Position numbers and translations under genes: made by a program | DNA from: Chara braunii | Taxonomy: Eukaryota; Streptophyta; Charophyceae; Charales; Characeae | Direction: 5' to 3' | DNA: 32,859 bases | Assembly (NCBI GenBank): GCA_003427395.1 | Contig: BFEA01000013.1 | Location: 665,867-698,725 of the forward strand | In this document: piece after piece, positions 9,447 to 18,430 of the stretch | Numbering within the stretch: position 1 is the stretch's first letter | How the letters are laid out: each line of letters opens with the position of its first letter | Notes under the pieces: model-generated | Database searches by the model: none | What the model saw: only the letters and a program-made list of their open reading frames with translations | What the model was told of the DNA's origin: nothing

Positions 9447-11129
9447 TCAGTTTCTCGAGCTTTGCCGTGGGCGGACGTCTTCTTTGCCTTTGTTGGGGCA
9501 TTGTGACGTCGTGTGTTTGGTGGTATTGCACCAATAGCAACAGTTCCACTTTAGGCGGAGATTGTATTGCTCCTCCGTGAGGCGAAACTTCTTCCACGAC
9601 TCATTCGGCTGTTCGGCTTCCTTTGTTGAAGCGGATTTTGCCTTTTTCTTCTTGTTGTTGCGTCGTGGCGGAAGGGCGTGGACTCCATCTCCTTCACTAG
9701 ACTTGTGAGTCAGCGCCTGGTCGTCTTCTTGTCCATCGAATTGGACAACAACGACTTGCTGCGTTCGCGGGTCTTTGCCCTTCCGGTTGGCTGCGCCTCT
9801 CGTTGGCGGCCCACCGATTTGTTTGGATACTTCATGGGCCTTTTTCACGATGTGGTCAAAGTCCGTGTACTGGTTGCGCTCCCTAAGGGCCGTGCTCAAT
9901 GCGTCAACCGACCGCTGGAAGAAGTCGCGACGAAGATGCACGAATGGAAGTTTTTGCCACTCAGTTAGCTGTTTGTGTGTTGATTGGCTGCCTCGGTGCA
10001 CGGTGAAGATCCGGTTCGCCTCTTTGCCTTGAGTGTCGTCGACGATGAAGCGTTTCCGCCACTTCTCGGTCATGGCATCCCAAGTGATCTTGGTGTAGAG
10101 CTTGGTGACCTCGACGCCTTCGGTTTGTGCCACGTGATTGAGCCACACTTGGCTGGCACCGGTGCTGCAAAGGTAAAGAGCTGAGATCTTTGATTCTGGC
10201 GGGACCAAGTGAATGGAGAGCTCGTTGGGGAACCCTTGCCACCAGCTTATGGGGTTCGCCTTGTGGTAGTCGTCGAACTTGTCGACGCTGGACTTCGGCA
10301 TGTTGTACTGTTGGACGTCATGCTGTTGCAGGTCCTGGTTGGTTGTTGTTGCAGGTCCTGGTTGGTTGCTGCTGCAGCTGACGCAAGTCAGCTTGTAGGG
10401 CGGCCATTTGTTGGCTGATGGTCGCCGGTCGTTGGAAAGTGTTCAGATTTACGACGAGCGCTACCAGGTGATCCATTCGTTCCTCCAGCTCGCGGATCGA
10501 TGGATCGGTGCTTGAGGATGCCTTGTGCCTGTGCGACGCGTGATCCGTGTCCAGTTCGTCAAGGTGGGCATGGAGACTCTTGAGAGTCTCCCCGTAATCG
10601 AAAATGACGTGTGCCTGCCGAGCCAACTCCACTTGTTGCCAGTTACAAGTGAGGATGACTTGGTGGATGATGTTGGCAAGGGCTGACTTGGTCTGTTCCT
10701 CCGCAGTCGGTTTCGTGTGCGTCTCGCTGGATCAACATTCAATGCTTGGAGTGCAGCCGTATGAGGGGCTTCTTGCTGCATTGGGATGGATGCGGCATCT
10801 TGTCGAGCTTTATTATGGTTGGCAACTGCTTCAACGTGCTGCCGGCGCCGTTGCTCCGCGTCTCGTGCAATGACATTGAGGCGTGCGGCTTCGGCTGCTG
10901 CCTTGCGTCGCTGTTCCTCTTGTACTTGTTGCATGTAGGTGGCCAGGTGGGCCAAGAAGGCCGTCATTGTCTCACCCTGCTGCCGTACTGGCGCAACATC
11001 GAGGGCTCCCGCAGGTCTCGCAGTGGAACTCACCTGCTGGACCTGTGGGACTAGGGGGTTCCTACTGCATACCTCGCGTGGACTGCCGGATGCTGCAGTG
11101 TCCATCGTGGGGTTGCATTGTGCCTCCAT
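9447..11129 (-). pseudogene. Element A gag with CCHC zinc knuckle, two frameshifts
   Basis: The likely start is ATG at 11129 (MEAQCNPTMDT). The N-terminal part is Ala/Gln/Arg-rich and helical-looking (EEQRRKAAAEAARLN). The frame changes near 10735-10745 and again at a 23-bp tandem duplication (10328-10373). The capsid-like part follows (FDDYHKANPISWWQGF, about 10270), with VWLNHVAQ and FQRSVDALSTALRER. Near the C-terminus is a Lys-rich stretch and a zinc knuckle of CX2CX4HX4C form (CYWCNTTKHTTSQC, 9499-9539), the RNA-binding nucleocapsid motif. It ends at a TGA at 9447. The match is to Ty3/gypsy gag by architecture and the knuckle; I cannot assign a named lineage. Confidence 0.85.
10328..10373. 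repeat. 23-bp tandem duplication in element A gag
   Basis: GCAGGTCCTGGTTGGTTGTT... is present twice back to back (10328-10350 and 10351-10373) with two or so differences. Twenty-three is not a multiple of three, and the gag reading frame changes exactly here, so this duplication is the probable frameshift. Confidence 0.88.
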
Positions 11130-11235
11130 TTCAAAGGGGAGGGGCAGGGGTAGCTGCAGCCCGCCCTTCACGTGCTGCAATGCTTTTGCTGCGCCGGAGC
11201 ATAAGCTGCGGTTAGCTGTATTGTGTGGGCTGACG

Positions 11236-11390
11236 CGGCACTGTTGACGTGGCCCTGCTGCTGACGTGGCCCTGCTGCTGATTTGGAACTTTATGTCGTG
11301 GCACTTGTTGTCGTGCCACTTGCTGATGTGGCACTTGCTGATGTGGCACTTGCTTGCGTGGCAGTTGTTGACGTGGCGCTGCTGTAGTAC
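11236..11390. repeat. 15-bp repeats at the gag end of the element A leader
   Basis: Variants of the step TTGCTGATGTGGCAC recur about ten times, drifting to GACGTGGCCCTGCTG at the left. Because 15 is a multiple of three, one minus-strand frame gives pentapeptide repeats of the type QQVPH and another gives KCHIS. Whether this is translated is uncertain, since the clear gag start lies downstream at 11129. Confidence 0.8.
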
Positions 11391-12336
11391 AAAGAGGGGT
11401 GGGAAGAAACCCGCACATGGAAACACCAGACTCAATTTTCCAATCCCGGGTACTAATCAACAGAGAAAAAATGAAAAAGAAAAATAGATTTTTTGTTTTT
11501 GTTTTTGTGAAATCTGTCGATTTGAGAATTACGGAGGCATCTATCATATAACGAGCAGTGAAAGGCTAATAGAATTAGGATCGGAAATCGCAAAATTTTA
11601 AATTCGTGAAAATAATTAAAAATTTCCAAAAGAATTTATCGGAATTATGCTGATTTTCAAAAAACGGAATTCGTAAGTCTGTCGGCCAGGGAGAAAAACT
11701 TACAGAATAGTTAAAGTGAAAAATCACGATTTTTGAAAAATGAAATATGAAATAACCTAATGCTGGAACTAATTAGGCACAAGATTTTGGATTTCGAGAA
11801 ATGTTGTAGGTCAGATTAGGGAAATCGTGAAGTTTTGGACTTACCAAGGACTTTGTGAAAATGAAACCCTACTTCAGATGCAATTCGTCAAAACCGAAAA
11901 AATTGTGGTAACCCTAACTTGCTACTTCCGTATTTCCGTGGAAGAGCGGAGTGCCGAGCTTTTCGAAATTTTCGAAATTCGCGGAACTTGCAAAAGTTGC
12001 GGATTTCGCGGAAGATCGAAATTTTTTGAATTTTTGAAATTCGTGGATTTCGCGGAATGCCGAATTTTTTGGGATTCCGAAATGCGTGGAATTCGTGGGT
12101 TTTGTGGAATACCAAAATTGTCGGATTTTCGAAATTTGCGGATTGCCGAAAGTGCGAATTTAGGAATTAGTGGTTTGCAACAGAAAGAAGAAAACTACAG
12201 AGAAAAGAATTTGCAAAATTGTAATCCGTTAATTAGTTGTTAATCTTGATTAGGGTTTAATTAATTCTAATCAAGGTGACAACGTTAGTAAAGTAGAATT
12301 TTTTTTTTGCAGAAATTTAACGAATTCGTACTTCAT

Positions 12337-12379
12337 TGATCAATCAATCAATCAATCAATCAATCAATTAATCAATCAA
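12337..12379. repeat. (CAAT)n microsatellite
   Basis: About ten CAAT/ATCA steps with one interruption (CAATTAAT), in the leader of element A, close to its 5' LTR. Confidence 0.93.
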
Positions 12380-12395
12380 GTTGGTTTCTTGATTG

Positions 12396-12418
12396 GGCAG
12401 ATCCTCTTTCGAGAGGTC
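12396..12418 (-). promoter_or_regulatory. Candidate primer site of element A (non-iMet)
   Basis: Directly downstream of the 5' LTR, element sense reads GACCTCTCGAAAGAGGATC. This lacks the usual plant TGGTATCAGAGC primer site. It contains a small perfect hairpin, CCTCT/AGAGG around CGAA. Its start resembles GACCTGCGAAAGGTGG on the opposite strand of both LTRs (12877-12892 and 5412-5427), so it could pair with the element's own LTR transcript. This role is tentative. Confidence 0.35.
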
Positions 12419-13484
12419 TGTCACATACCAAGATGGTACAGACCAGAACCAAGAACCGACCTCTCACAAATAGAGCAGGATTAGAACAGCGAAAGACTGG
12501 AATACAAATAATTAGACCCAATCAATGTCGAAATGCAGACAGGACATACATCATCATCATCATCACACGGTGTGAATGGCAGGCGCCGCACACCAGGACG
12601 AAGGTGCGAGGCCTAACTCATACACAAATGAGGAGGGGGAAGAGATGAAGGAGAACGGGGAAGAGATGAGAATGCTGTCAACCCAAATGTTGCTGATATC
12701 AATCCCAAGTAGTCCTCCCCAACGTCTCTATCCAATGTCGAGTCTGAATCCTAAGTGTCGTCAATCTCTCTTTCTCTCTCTAATAGGCGGATAAGAAGTC
12801 AGAGCGCTGGGAGGGGAAGAAGAAGGTGGACTAGAGGAGGAGGAAGAAGAAGATCTCTCTCTCTCCGCCAAGAATCGACCTGCGAAAGGTGGTGCCTTGA
12901 TGCAGGTGTGGACGTGCTGAAGACGAAGCTGGGGCAATGGTCACGCAGGTAAGTCTCAGGTAAGTCCTCTGGCCGCCATCACCATCTCTCCCTCCCTGTG
13001 CTACTCTATCAGCGCCTTGTGCTACTCTACTCCCTGTGCTACTCTACTCAGGTAATCCTATCGTCGACTACTACTGTATTGCTGTCGTCCGAAGTATGCC
13101 TCCTCGGTCCTCTACTGAATGTGTGATTGAGGCCGGACCCAACTATATATAACGCTGGGTCGGCCTCAGCTGCTGAGTCCCTACACTCAATCTGAGGCTG
13201 GGCCTCGAAAGTTTGGTGCCCAAATTGAGGCTGGGCCTTCAGCGCCTACTGAAACGGCACGGCCTCAAAGTCAGGGTCTGATGCCCAAAACATGCGCCAG
13301 GGCCTGCACCCGAAACGAGGCCTACAGGGCCTCTAACTAGTACCGGTCCTACTCGGCCTAAAACTCGGCACACCGACCCTGCGGACCCTACTGAGGGTCA
13401 AAACGACAGAGACCCTACACTCTACGGACCCCTAGCCTACCTGTTTGGGCCCTGCTGGGCCCGTGTGGACCTGAGTATGTCACA
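12419..13484 (-). repeat. 5' LTR of element A
   Basis: In element sense it runs from TGTGACATACTCAGG at 13484 to GGTATGTGACA at 12419. It aligns with the 3' LTR at 4907-5918. A TATA box lies at 13144-13152. On the plus strand there are two splice-donor-like steps, CAGGTAAGTCTCAGGTAAGT, near 12945-12964. Confidence 0.95.
13144..13152 (-). promoter_or_regulatory. TATA box of element A 5' LTR
   Basis: TTATATATAG in element sense, matched in the 3' LTR at 5590-5597. Transcription would begin roughly 25-35 bases downstream, near 13110-13120. That estimate is inference from usual spacing. Confidence 0.7.
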
Positions 13485-14406
13485 CCCAGTAGCGGTAGGC
13501 TAGGTCTAGGCGGGTACCTGTCCATTCAGTTTGAGTCTAGGGCTTGTACGGGCAATATCAGAGTCTGCAACGATGTTTCCCTCCAAAAGGGAGGAGGTAC
13601 TAGTTGCTTTGGAGGCCGAGCGGCCTGGAAGTCACCGCCCAGGAGGCAAGTAGGCCGCTATATCTGGAGGCTGAGGGAGAGCCCGGCCTCGTTCTTCGGT
13701 GTGCAAGTTTGGCGACACACTGCTGGAGCGCTGGCTACTACAACGCTGCTTGAAGGAAGGAGACCAAGAGGTTCCACCTCGGATATGGTGGAGCTCTACC
13801 GGTAGGAGGAGGGAGAAGAGGACCAAAGAGGAGAGTTGAGAGGTACCTACCTGACTATGGTAGACACCATCTTCATCACCTTGGTAGGCGCTGCATCTGG
13901 AAGGCCCCAGTTGGGGTAGTGCCGCATCAAGGAAGCTTGGGGTAGAGTCAGGCATGGCAGCCTAACGAGCAGCGGCATAGCTGCTTTGTTGTCCTTTGCG
14001 CAGGAAGGCAGCGACGTAGCTGCTTTGGGTTGTCCTTTGGACAGGTGGGTAGAGCCATGAGTAGTCCGCCATAGCCCAGCCCTACATGAAGAGGAAGAGG
14101 AAGGGTGGCCATGGCTATGGTGGACCTCATGTTGTGCCTGCAGTAGAAGAGGGATTCGGGCACTGATTTTGGTTTAGCCATTCAACATTATTATTGTTAT
14201 TTCTTGTTTGAATAAGAGGGGAGGGGATAAGGAGGAGGAGAGTCGTTGGCGAAGAAGAAGAGCATTGTCATTGGTTTATGTTGGAGTACATCATCTTCTT
14301 CGTCTTTCACTCTCCCTCCTCCCAAGCTCATTCATTTCTTCTTGCAATTGGATGCCATTGTGCTTTCTGGTGAATGTGTACTTCAAAATTGGCCAGGATC
14401 ATAAAA
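13485..14406 (+). mobile_element. 3' LTR of element B1, second part
   Basis: Continues the LTR broken at 4906. The reverse complements of 26312-27230 and 21341-22161 align with it, for example TAGGCTAGGT.TAGGCGGGTACC near 13498-13518 and CAACGATGTTTCCCTCC near 13568-13584. It ends GGCCAGGATCATAAAA, matching the inverse TGTTATGATCCTGGCC found at 21341, 26312 and 30444. Together the two parts make a B-type LTR of about 1.3 kb. A CCCAG target duplication starts this segment. Confidence 0.88.
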
Positions 14407-14604
14407 TTTTTCATTTTGTTTTTCAAACGGGCCCACAAGGTGTGAACCAATGTCTCACTTGCCTTGACAAGCTATCAACGTTCACACAAGAGCACGAGCT
14501 GCAATGAGCGTGCATGCAGAAGTGGATGCATGCAACATGTTGGCAGGCAAAGCACTCTGTCGAATGTTTTATCAATTGGCCTGTCTAATTCGTTTGCTTG
14601 CGCA
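14407..14604. other. Unassigned spacer
   Basis: Sequence just outside the element B1 LTR. No gene, repeat or RNA signature recognised. Confidence 0.5.
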
Positions 14605-15206
14605 GCGTAGTCGTGTGTGGCTTCGTTGGACCTAGAGTGATATAGGTTAATACAAGATTTCTCTGATTCTCGTAGAACTGTCGAATATGATTCTGCTGAG
14701 CAAGTTGAGACCATCAAACACCTCATCTAGCCCGACTATGGAGCACATGGAGACCATGATACGCGTAATCGAGCCCACTTACTGAGCAAGTTGGGAGTGT
14801 TGAGATTGTGAGACACCTACTCATCTAGCCCAAAAATTGAGCAGAATATGGTTTCTTTTTGCAAAAAAACTATAAGGCTTGACGATTTTGGTTTGCCGAA
14901 AAAGGAGTGCGTAGTCGTCTGTGGCTTCGTTGGACCTAGAGTGATATAGGTTAATACAAGATTTCTCTGATTCTCGTTGAACTGTCGAATATGATTCTGC
15001 TGAGCAAGTTGATACCACCAAACACCTAATCTAGCCCGACTATGGAGCACATGGAGACCATGATACGCGTAATCGAGCCCACTTACTAAGCAAGTTGGGA
15101 GTGTTGAGATTGTGAGACACCTACTCATCTAGCCGAAAAATTGAGCAGAATATGGTTTCTTTATCCTTTACTAGTAAGGCCTGACGAGTTTGGTTTGCCG
15201 AAAAGA
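14605..15206. repeat. 304-bp direct tandem duplication
   Basis: The copy starting near 14606 (CGTAGTCGTGTGTGGCTTCG) recurs at 14910 with few changes, including CGACTATGGAGCACATGGAG and ACCATGATACGCGTAATCGA. The copies extend to about 14908 and 15206. Both are non-coding by inspection and no LTR-type ends are visible. Confidence 0.92.
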
Positions 15207-15421
15207 GAGTATTATAGATGTAATGCAATCCCTTGGTGGACAGTTGATTGTGAGACATAACTTTTGGACATTATCAACTCTCAGATTCCACTGTGTGGCA
15301 TTACAGAATCGAGATGATAGTATATATCAAAAAAGGATAAAGAATGAAGTTTGTCTTTCAGAGCATTCATCATTATATTATTGTGTTCTGGACGTGATGT
15401 CGAATTCCCCCTTGCCCCTCA

Positions 15422-15633
15422 TTTGCAAGAAGGATAAGAATCCCACGTCGTGGAAAATGTCAGAGTCATGACCCCGACTTTGTGGCTTTGTTCTAAAGAT
15501 GTCTCATTGGGCATTGATTGGAAGTTTGCAACAAGAAGGACAAAAATCCCATGTTTTGCAACATGTTAGAGTTGTGACCCTGAGTTTGTGGCTTTGTTTT
15601 GAAGATGTCTTATTGGGCATTGATTGAAAGAGA
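15422..15633. repeat. 106-bp direct tandem duplication
   Basis: The segment from CAAGAAGGATAAGAATCCCA at 15426 through GTCTCATTGGGCATTGATTG recurs from 15532 (CAAGAAGGACAAAAATCCCA) through GTCTTATTGGGCATTGATTG. Copies are diverged by scattered substitutions. No function is evident. The stretch to about 15868 shows nothing else. Confidence 0.85.
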
Positions 15634-15869
15634 ACCTTCACTTGCTTGGATAAAGGTGAGCAGTCGTGAAGACAGTTCGAAGAACAAGGGGGATTTAAGG
15701 CTTTCTCCAATTCTTGCGAGTAGTCTTGAAACATTTCATTCCTTGACAACTGCGACAACGTTTTTGTCCTCATCTTTTTGAAGAGGACGTGGAGCGATAA
15801 CTCAGTTTGGAGGGAAGTTTTGGGAGGTCAGGTGACCGCTGTCCAGCTGCGAAGCAACAACAACTCCCG

Positions 15870-16705
15870 TGGAAAAGGGAAGGCAAAAACCGCATCACCG
15901 CTCGGAAATGGACAGCAAGTACCATGAGCTTGGGAAACTGACCTGCGCAGGAGGTGAGGCGACTCCACCTCTCACTCCGCCAGATTCGGTCGCCATGCTA
16001 ACGGCCTCCTACACATTTTGGGAGAAGGCGCATGTCGCAAGTCCTCGGTAATCTTACGAGGATTACGTTGTCCACTTGGTCCCACCGTTGGACCAGCCAC
16101 TCCACGTGCAACAATCCACCGCATGCACGGTTTCACCACCATCGGCAACCGATTTGGCAGCTTCGCCGCCAACTATCATCGGGGATTCGAAGTCATGGTC
16201 AAAATTTGAGAGACTCGACTCGTTGACGTTCGCGGACTTCCAATGGATGCCCCTTTCCCCGACCGGTCGATTGCCGAAACCGCATTGCAACGTGCTAATG
16301 ACACAATTGCGGGATTACTTGCACACTGCAGTACCAACTTCGTTGATGGACACTGGAGTAGAGGTTGTCAGCCTTCGCGACTACTTCGCGAAGATTGACC
16401 GCGAGTTCAAGACACAACGGTACAACGACATCGATGCGCCATTGTTGTATATACGCATTTAGATCGGAGAGGCGACCTGCAGCGCTTTGATCGATTGTGG
16501 CGCTACATGCAACAATATGAGCCAACACTTCATGGTACGTGTTGGCCTTGGGCCACGCGTTCGGACGAAGTCGCAGCCCACTTAAGTCATGTTGGCGGAT
16601 GGTCGCACGTACAAGTCCATCGACCGGTGCATTGATTCCGTCCTCATGTACTTCGCCCTGCATACAAGCGAGGCCGTGTCCTTCGATATTGTGGATAGCA
16701 ACAAA
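15870..16705 (+). pseudogene. Element C gag tail and protease
   Basis: The first part matches element A just after its zinc knuckle (GLTCAGGEATPPLTPP-like). The open stretch 16076-16462 corresponds to the protease N-terminal part (LTFADFQWMPL, LRDYFAKIDREF). A TAG at 16460 lies where element A has Gln-Leu-Gly, and the frame continues with [11 protein letters not shown] (catalytic Asp at 16492-16494), [14 protein letters not shown] and MLADGRT. A second stop (TAA) follows the SQPT block. The sequence breaks off at FDIVDSNKF, the same place in pol where element A carries plastid DNA. Confidence 0.88.
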
Positions 16706-16864
16706 TTTGCAAGCATCAACACCGCTGATCTACGCCGACTACGAGCAACGAAGACTAGCTAAGGAAGCTTCACAAACCTGCCCCTTCCACCCGGACTTTG
16801 GTCCCTCCCTTCGACAGGCAACTTTGCCCTTGCACGTAAGCTTGGTCCTTCAAGGAAGGGGGGG
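16706..16864 (+). pseudogene. Element C pol C-terminal stub and polypurine tract
   Basis: After the deletion junction near 16706 the frame resumes with LQASTPLIYADYEQRRLAKE, equivalent to element A's LQASAPLIYVDYEKKRLATE at the end of the chromodomain. It is followed by the polypurine tract CAAGGAAGGGGGGG (16851-16864). A short shared TTGC at the junction could be microhomology. Confidence 0.87.
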
Positions 16865-16920
16865 TGTGGCATACTAGGTATCCACACGGGCCTGTAGGGC
16901 CCGACCAGACGGAAAATCAG

Positions 16921-17059
16921 GGCCCTACAGGCCCTGTGTCGTTTGCAGCCTAAAGCCTTGAAAACAAGGGCCTACATGCCTTGTGTCGTTTCAGCCTGAA
17001 AGCCTGAAAACAAGGGCCTACAGGCCCTATGTCGCTTCAGCCTAAAAGCCTGAAAACGA
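16921..17059 (+). repeat. 46-bp repeat, three copies, in element C LTR
   Basis: Units start near 16922, 16968 and 17014 and carry GGGCCTACAGGCC, then TGTGTCGTTTCAGCC and AAGCCTGAAAACA. They lie upstream of the TATA box, the position of an LTR enhancer. Regulatory use is inference. Confidence 0.85.
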
Positions 17060-17234
17060 GGGCCATTTTCGGGGCCCTCATAAGATCGACCTGACCTGAA
17101 ACTTAGGCATCAGAGCAAGGTTTTAGAACATACTATTTTGGGCCTGTTTTCAAGACGACCTTTGTTTGAACTTCAATGCAAGGGTCTGGCACGTTCTGGC
17201 ATTGGCAAGAGTAGCCTCCTGGAAGGGCCAGAAC

Positions 17235-17242
17235 TATATAAG
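17235..17242 (+). promoter_or_regulatory. TATA box of element C LTR
   Basis: TATATAAG in the context AACTATATAAGACCGGCCC. Context and position match the TATA boxes of element A's LTRs. Confidence 0.65.
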
Positions 17243-17512
17243 ACCGGCCCGCCCTACACGCTGCAGGTAGTTGATAGGGACTTCCCATGCACTTCACGTG
17301 CATGAGGCAGCAGGCAGTCTTCAGGATTCTGCAGCAGCACTGTGCATGAGCGCTGCATTAGTAGTAGCTTGCAATAGTCTTCAACACTGGGTGCTGTTAG
17401 GAGCTTAGAGTAGCATTGGAGAGAGAGAGAGTTGGCGGAGGCTAGGGAGACTAACCTGAGGCGCCATATCTCCAGCTTCATCTTCGATGTACCTTCACAT
17501 GTCAGTACTTGG

Positions 17513-17516
<4 letters not shown>

Positions 17517-17570
<54 letters not shown>
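17517..17570. repeat. (AG)n microsatellite, first
   Basis: Uninterrupted AG run of about 54 bases in element C's LTR, downstream of its TATA box. Confidence 0.98.
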
Positions 17571-17575
<5 letters not shown>

Positions 17576-17637
17576 CTTCTTCGTCCTCCCTCACCCTCTC
17601 GCTATTTGACTTCTCGGTATCTACAAACTACGAGCGG

Positions 17638-17640
<3 letters not shown>

Positions 17641-17695
<55 letters not shown>
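17641..17695. repeat. (AG)n microsatellite, second
   Basis: Uninterrupted AG run of about 55 bases, 70 bases after the first. Together they correspond to the single CT/GA run of element A's 3' LTR. Confidence 0.98.
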
Positions 17696-17702
<7 letters not shown>

Positions 17703-18059
17703 CTTTGAGACTTGATGGCATTTGGATTCAAACGCGACATTGGGACCAAAACATTCGACGAGGGATTATTTGGGACCTATCTCGAAGACTTGGTGTTGAC
17801 GACATTCCCATTTCCCCCCTCTTCTTCGTCTAATCCCCCTCCTCCACGTTTGTGTATGCTTGGGACTGGCGCATTCTTTCTGTGTGAGCGCCAGGTCCCT
17901 TCACACCTTGCGATGATGATGATGTGTGTTTGGTTTGCATTGCAACATTGATTGGGTTGATCATTGGTATTTTAGCCTTCCGCTGCGCTATCCTGTACTA
18001 TGTGAGAAAGGTCGGTTCTTGGCTCTGGTCTGTACCATAATGGTATGCTTGGCGTATAC

Positions 18060-18430
18060 ATCTCGATAGTTGTGGAGTGAGACCCTTACTGTGGAGGGGG
18101 GAAGACACAACTTGCCCCAAAAGAAACATCTTTCAACTTTTACTTTTTTCGTAAACAACTTTGAGCTTTGTATGTTTGGCGCTGGGTTTTCGAGAGTAGT
18201 GGAGCAAGGACCTTAGTCTGGAGGGACGTAGAAGCAAGGCCCTTAGTCTGGAGGGAAGAAGAAGCAAGGTGGCCGAAAAGAAACATCTTTGTATCAGAAG
18301 TAGTGGAGCGAGGCCCTTAGTCTAGAGGGGGGAAAAAACAAGGTGGACCACCTAAAAGAAACATCTTTTAAGTTTCCATGTGTGGTGCAGTGAGTGAGCT
18401 GTTAGTCTGGAGGGAGAAGACGCAAAGGCG
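18060..18430. repeat. Irregular repeats with CCCTTAGTCTGGAGGG core
   Basis: The core recurs near 18085 (diverged), 18209, 18238, 18315 and 18400. Several copies are followed by AAAAGAAACATCTTT (near 18133, 18278, 18354). Spacing varies, so the units have been reshuffled. Non-coding. Confidence 0.8.

Larger units (their letters stand above)
11130..12418 (-). other. Leader region of element A between 5' LTR and gag
   Basis: The part next to gag (about 11236-11390) has 15-bp repeats. The remainder, about 11440-12400, is A/T-rich, unlike gag. It contains repeated TTCGCGGAA-like steps (about 11950-12150), a perfect 9-bp inverted repeat (12245-12253 with 12267-12275), a T run and a CAAT repeat (12337-12379). 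No convincing gene. It is an unusually long leader of about 1.3 kb if the gag start is right. Confidence 0.65.
4907..13484 (-). mobile_element. Element A: complete nested Ty3/gypsy chromovirus (8.6 kb)
   Basis: An LTR retrotransposon read on the minus strand. It has a 5' LTR (12419-13484), leader, gag, protease, RT, partial integrase, chromodomain, polypurine tract and 3' LTR (4907-5918). LTR ends in element sense are TGTGCCATAC or TGTGACATAC ... GTATGTGACA. A perfect 5-bp target duplication, CCCAG, flanks it at 4902-4906 and 13485-13489. Joining the flanks restores a continuous LTR of family B. In the first 150 aligned bases of the two LTRs about a tenth of positions differ by eye, so insertion is not recent. 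All genes are broken, and a plastid fragment interrupts pol. It is related to elements C and D in this window. Confidence 0.95.
15870..18050 (+). mobile_element. Element C: internally deleted relative of element A
   Basis: A plus-strand remnant with the end of gag, protease, the last codons of pol, polypurine tract and a 3' LTR. No 5' LTR is seen. Alignment with element A is clear at GAAACTGACCTGCGCAGGAG (about 15938-15957), across the protease and in the LTR ends (TGTGGCATAC at 16865; GGTCTGTACCATAATGGTATG near 18029-18047). RT, RNase H, integrase and chromodomain are absent. Confidence 0.9.
16865..18050 (+). repeat. 3' LTR of element C
   Basis: Begins TGTGGCATAC after the polypurine tract and ends near GGTATGC at 18047, where the expected terminal GTGACA is degraded. 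It holds a 46-bp triple repeat (16921-17059), a TATA box (17235-17242), two GA microsatellites (17517-17570, 17641-17695) and a 3' part matching element A's LTR end (CGGTTCTTGG.T.TGGTCTGTACC). Confidence 0.88.

Noticed and set aside
15190-15471. 93-residue open stretch that might be a host gene fragment
   Set aside because: No motif recognised, and it overlaps the edges of two tandem duplications.
17432-17833. Arg-Glu repeat protein
   Set aside because: Translation of two AG microsatellites inside element C's LTR.
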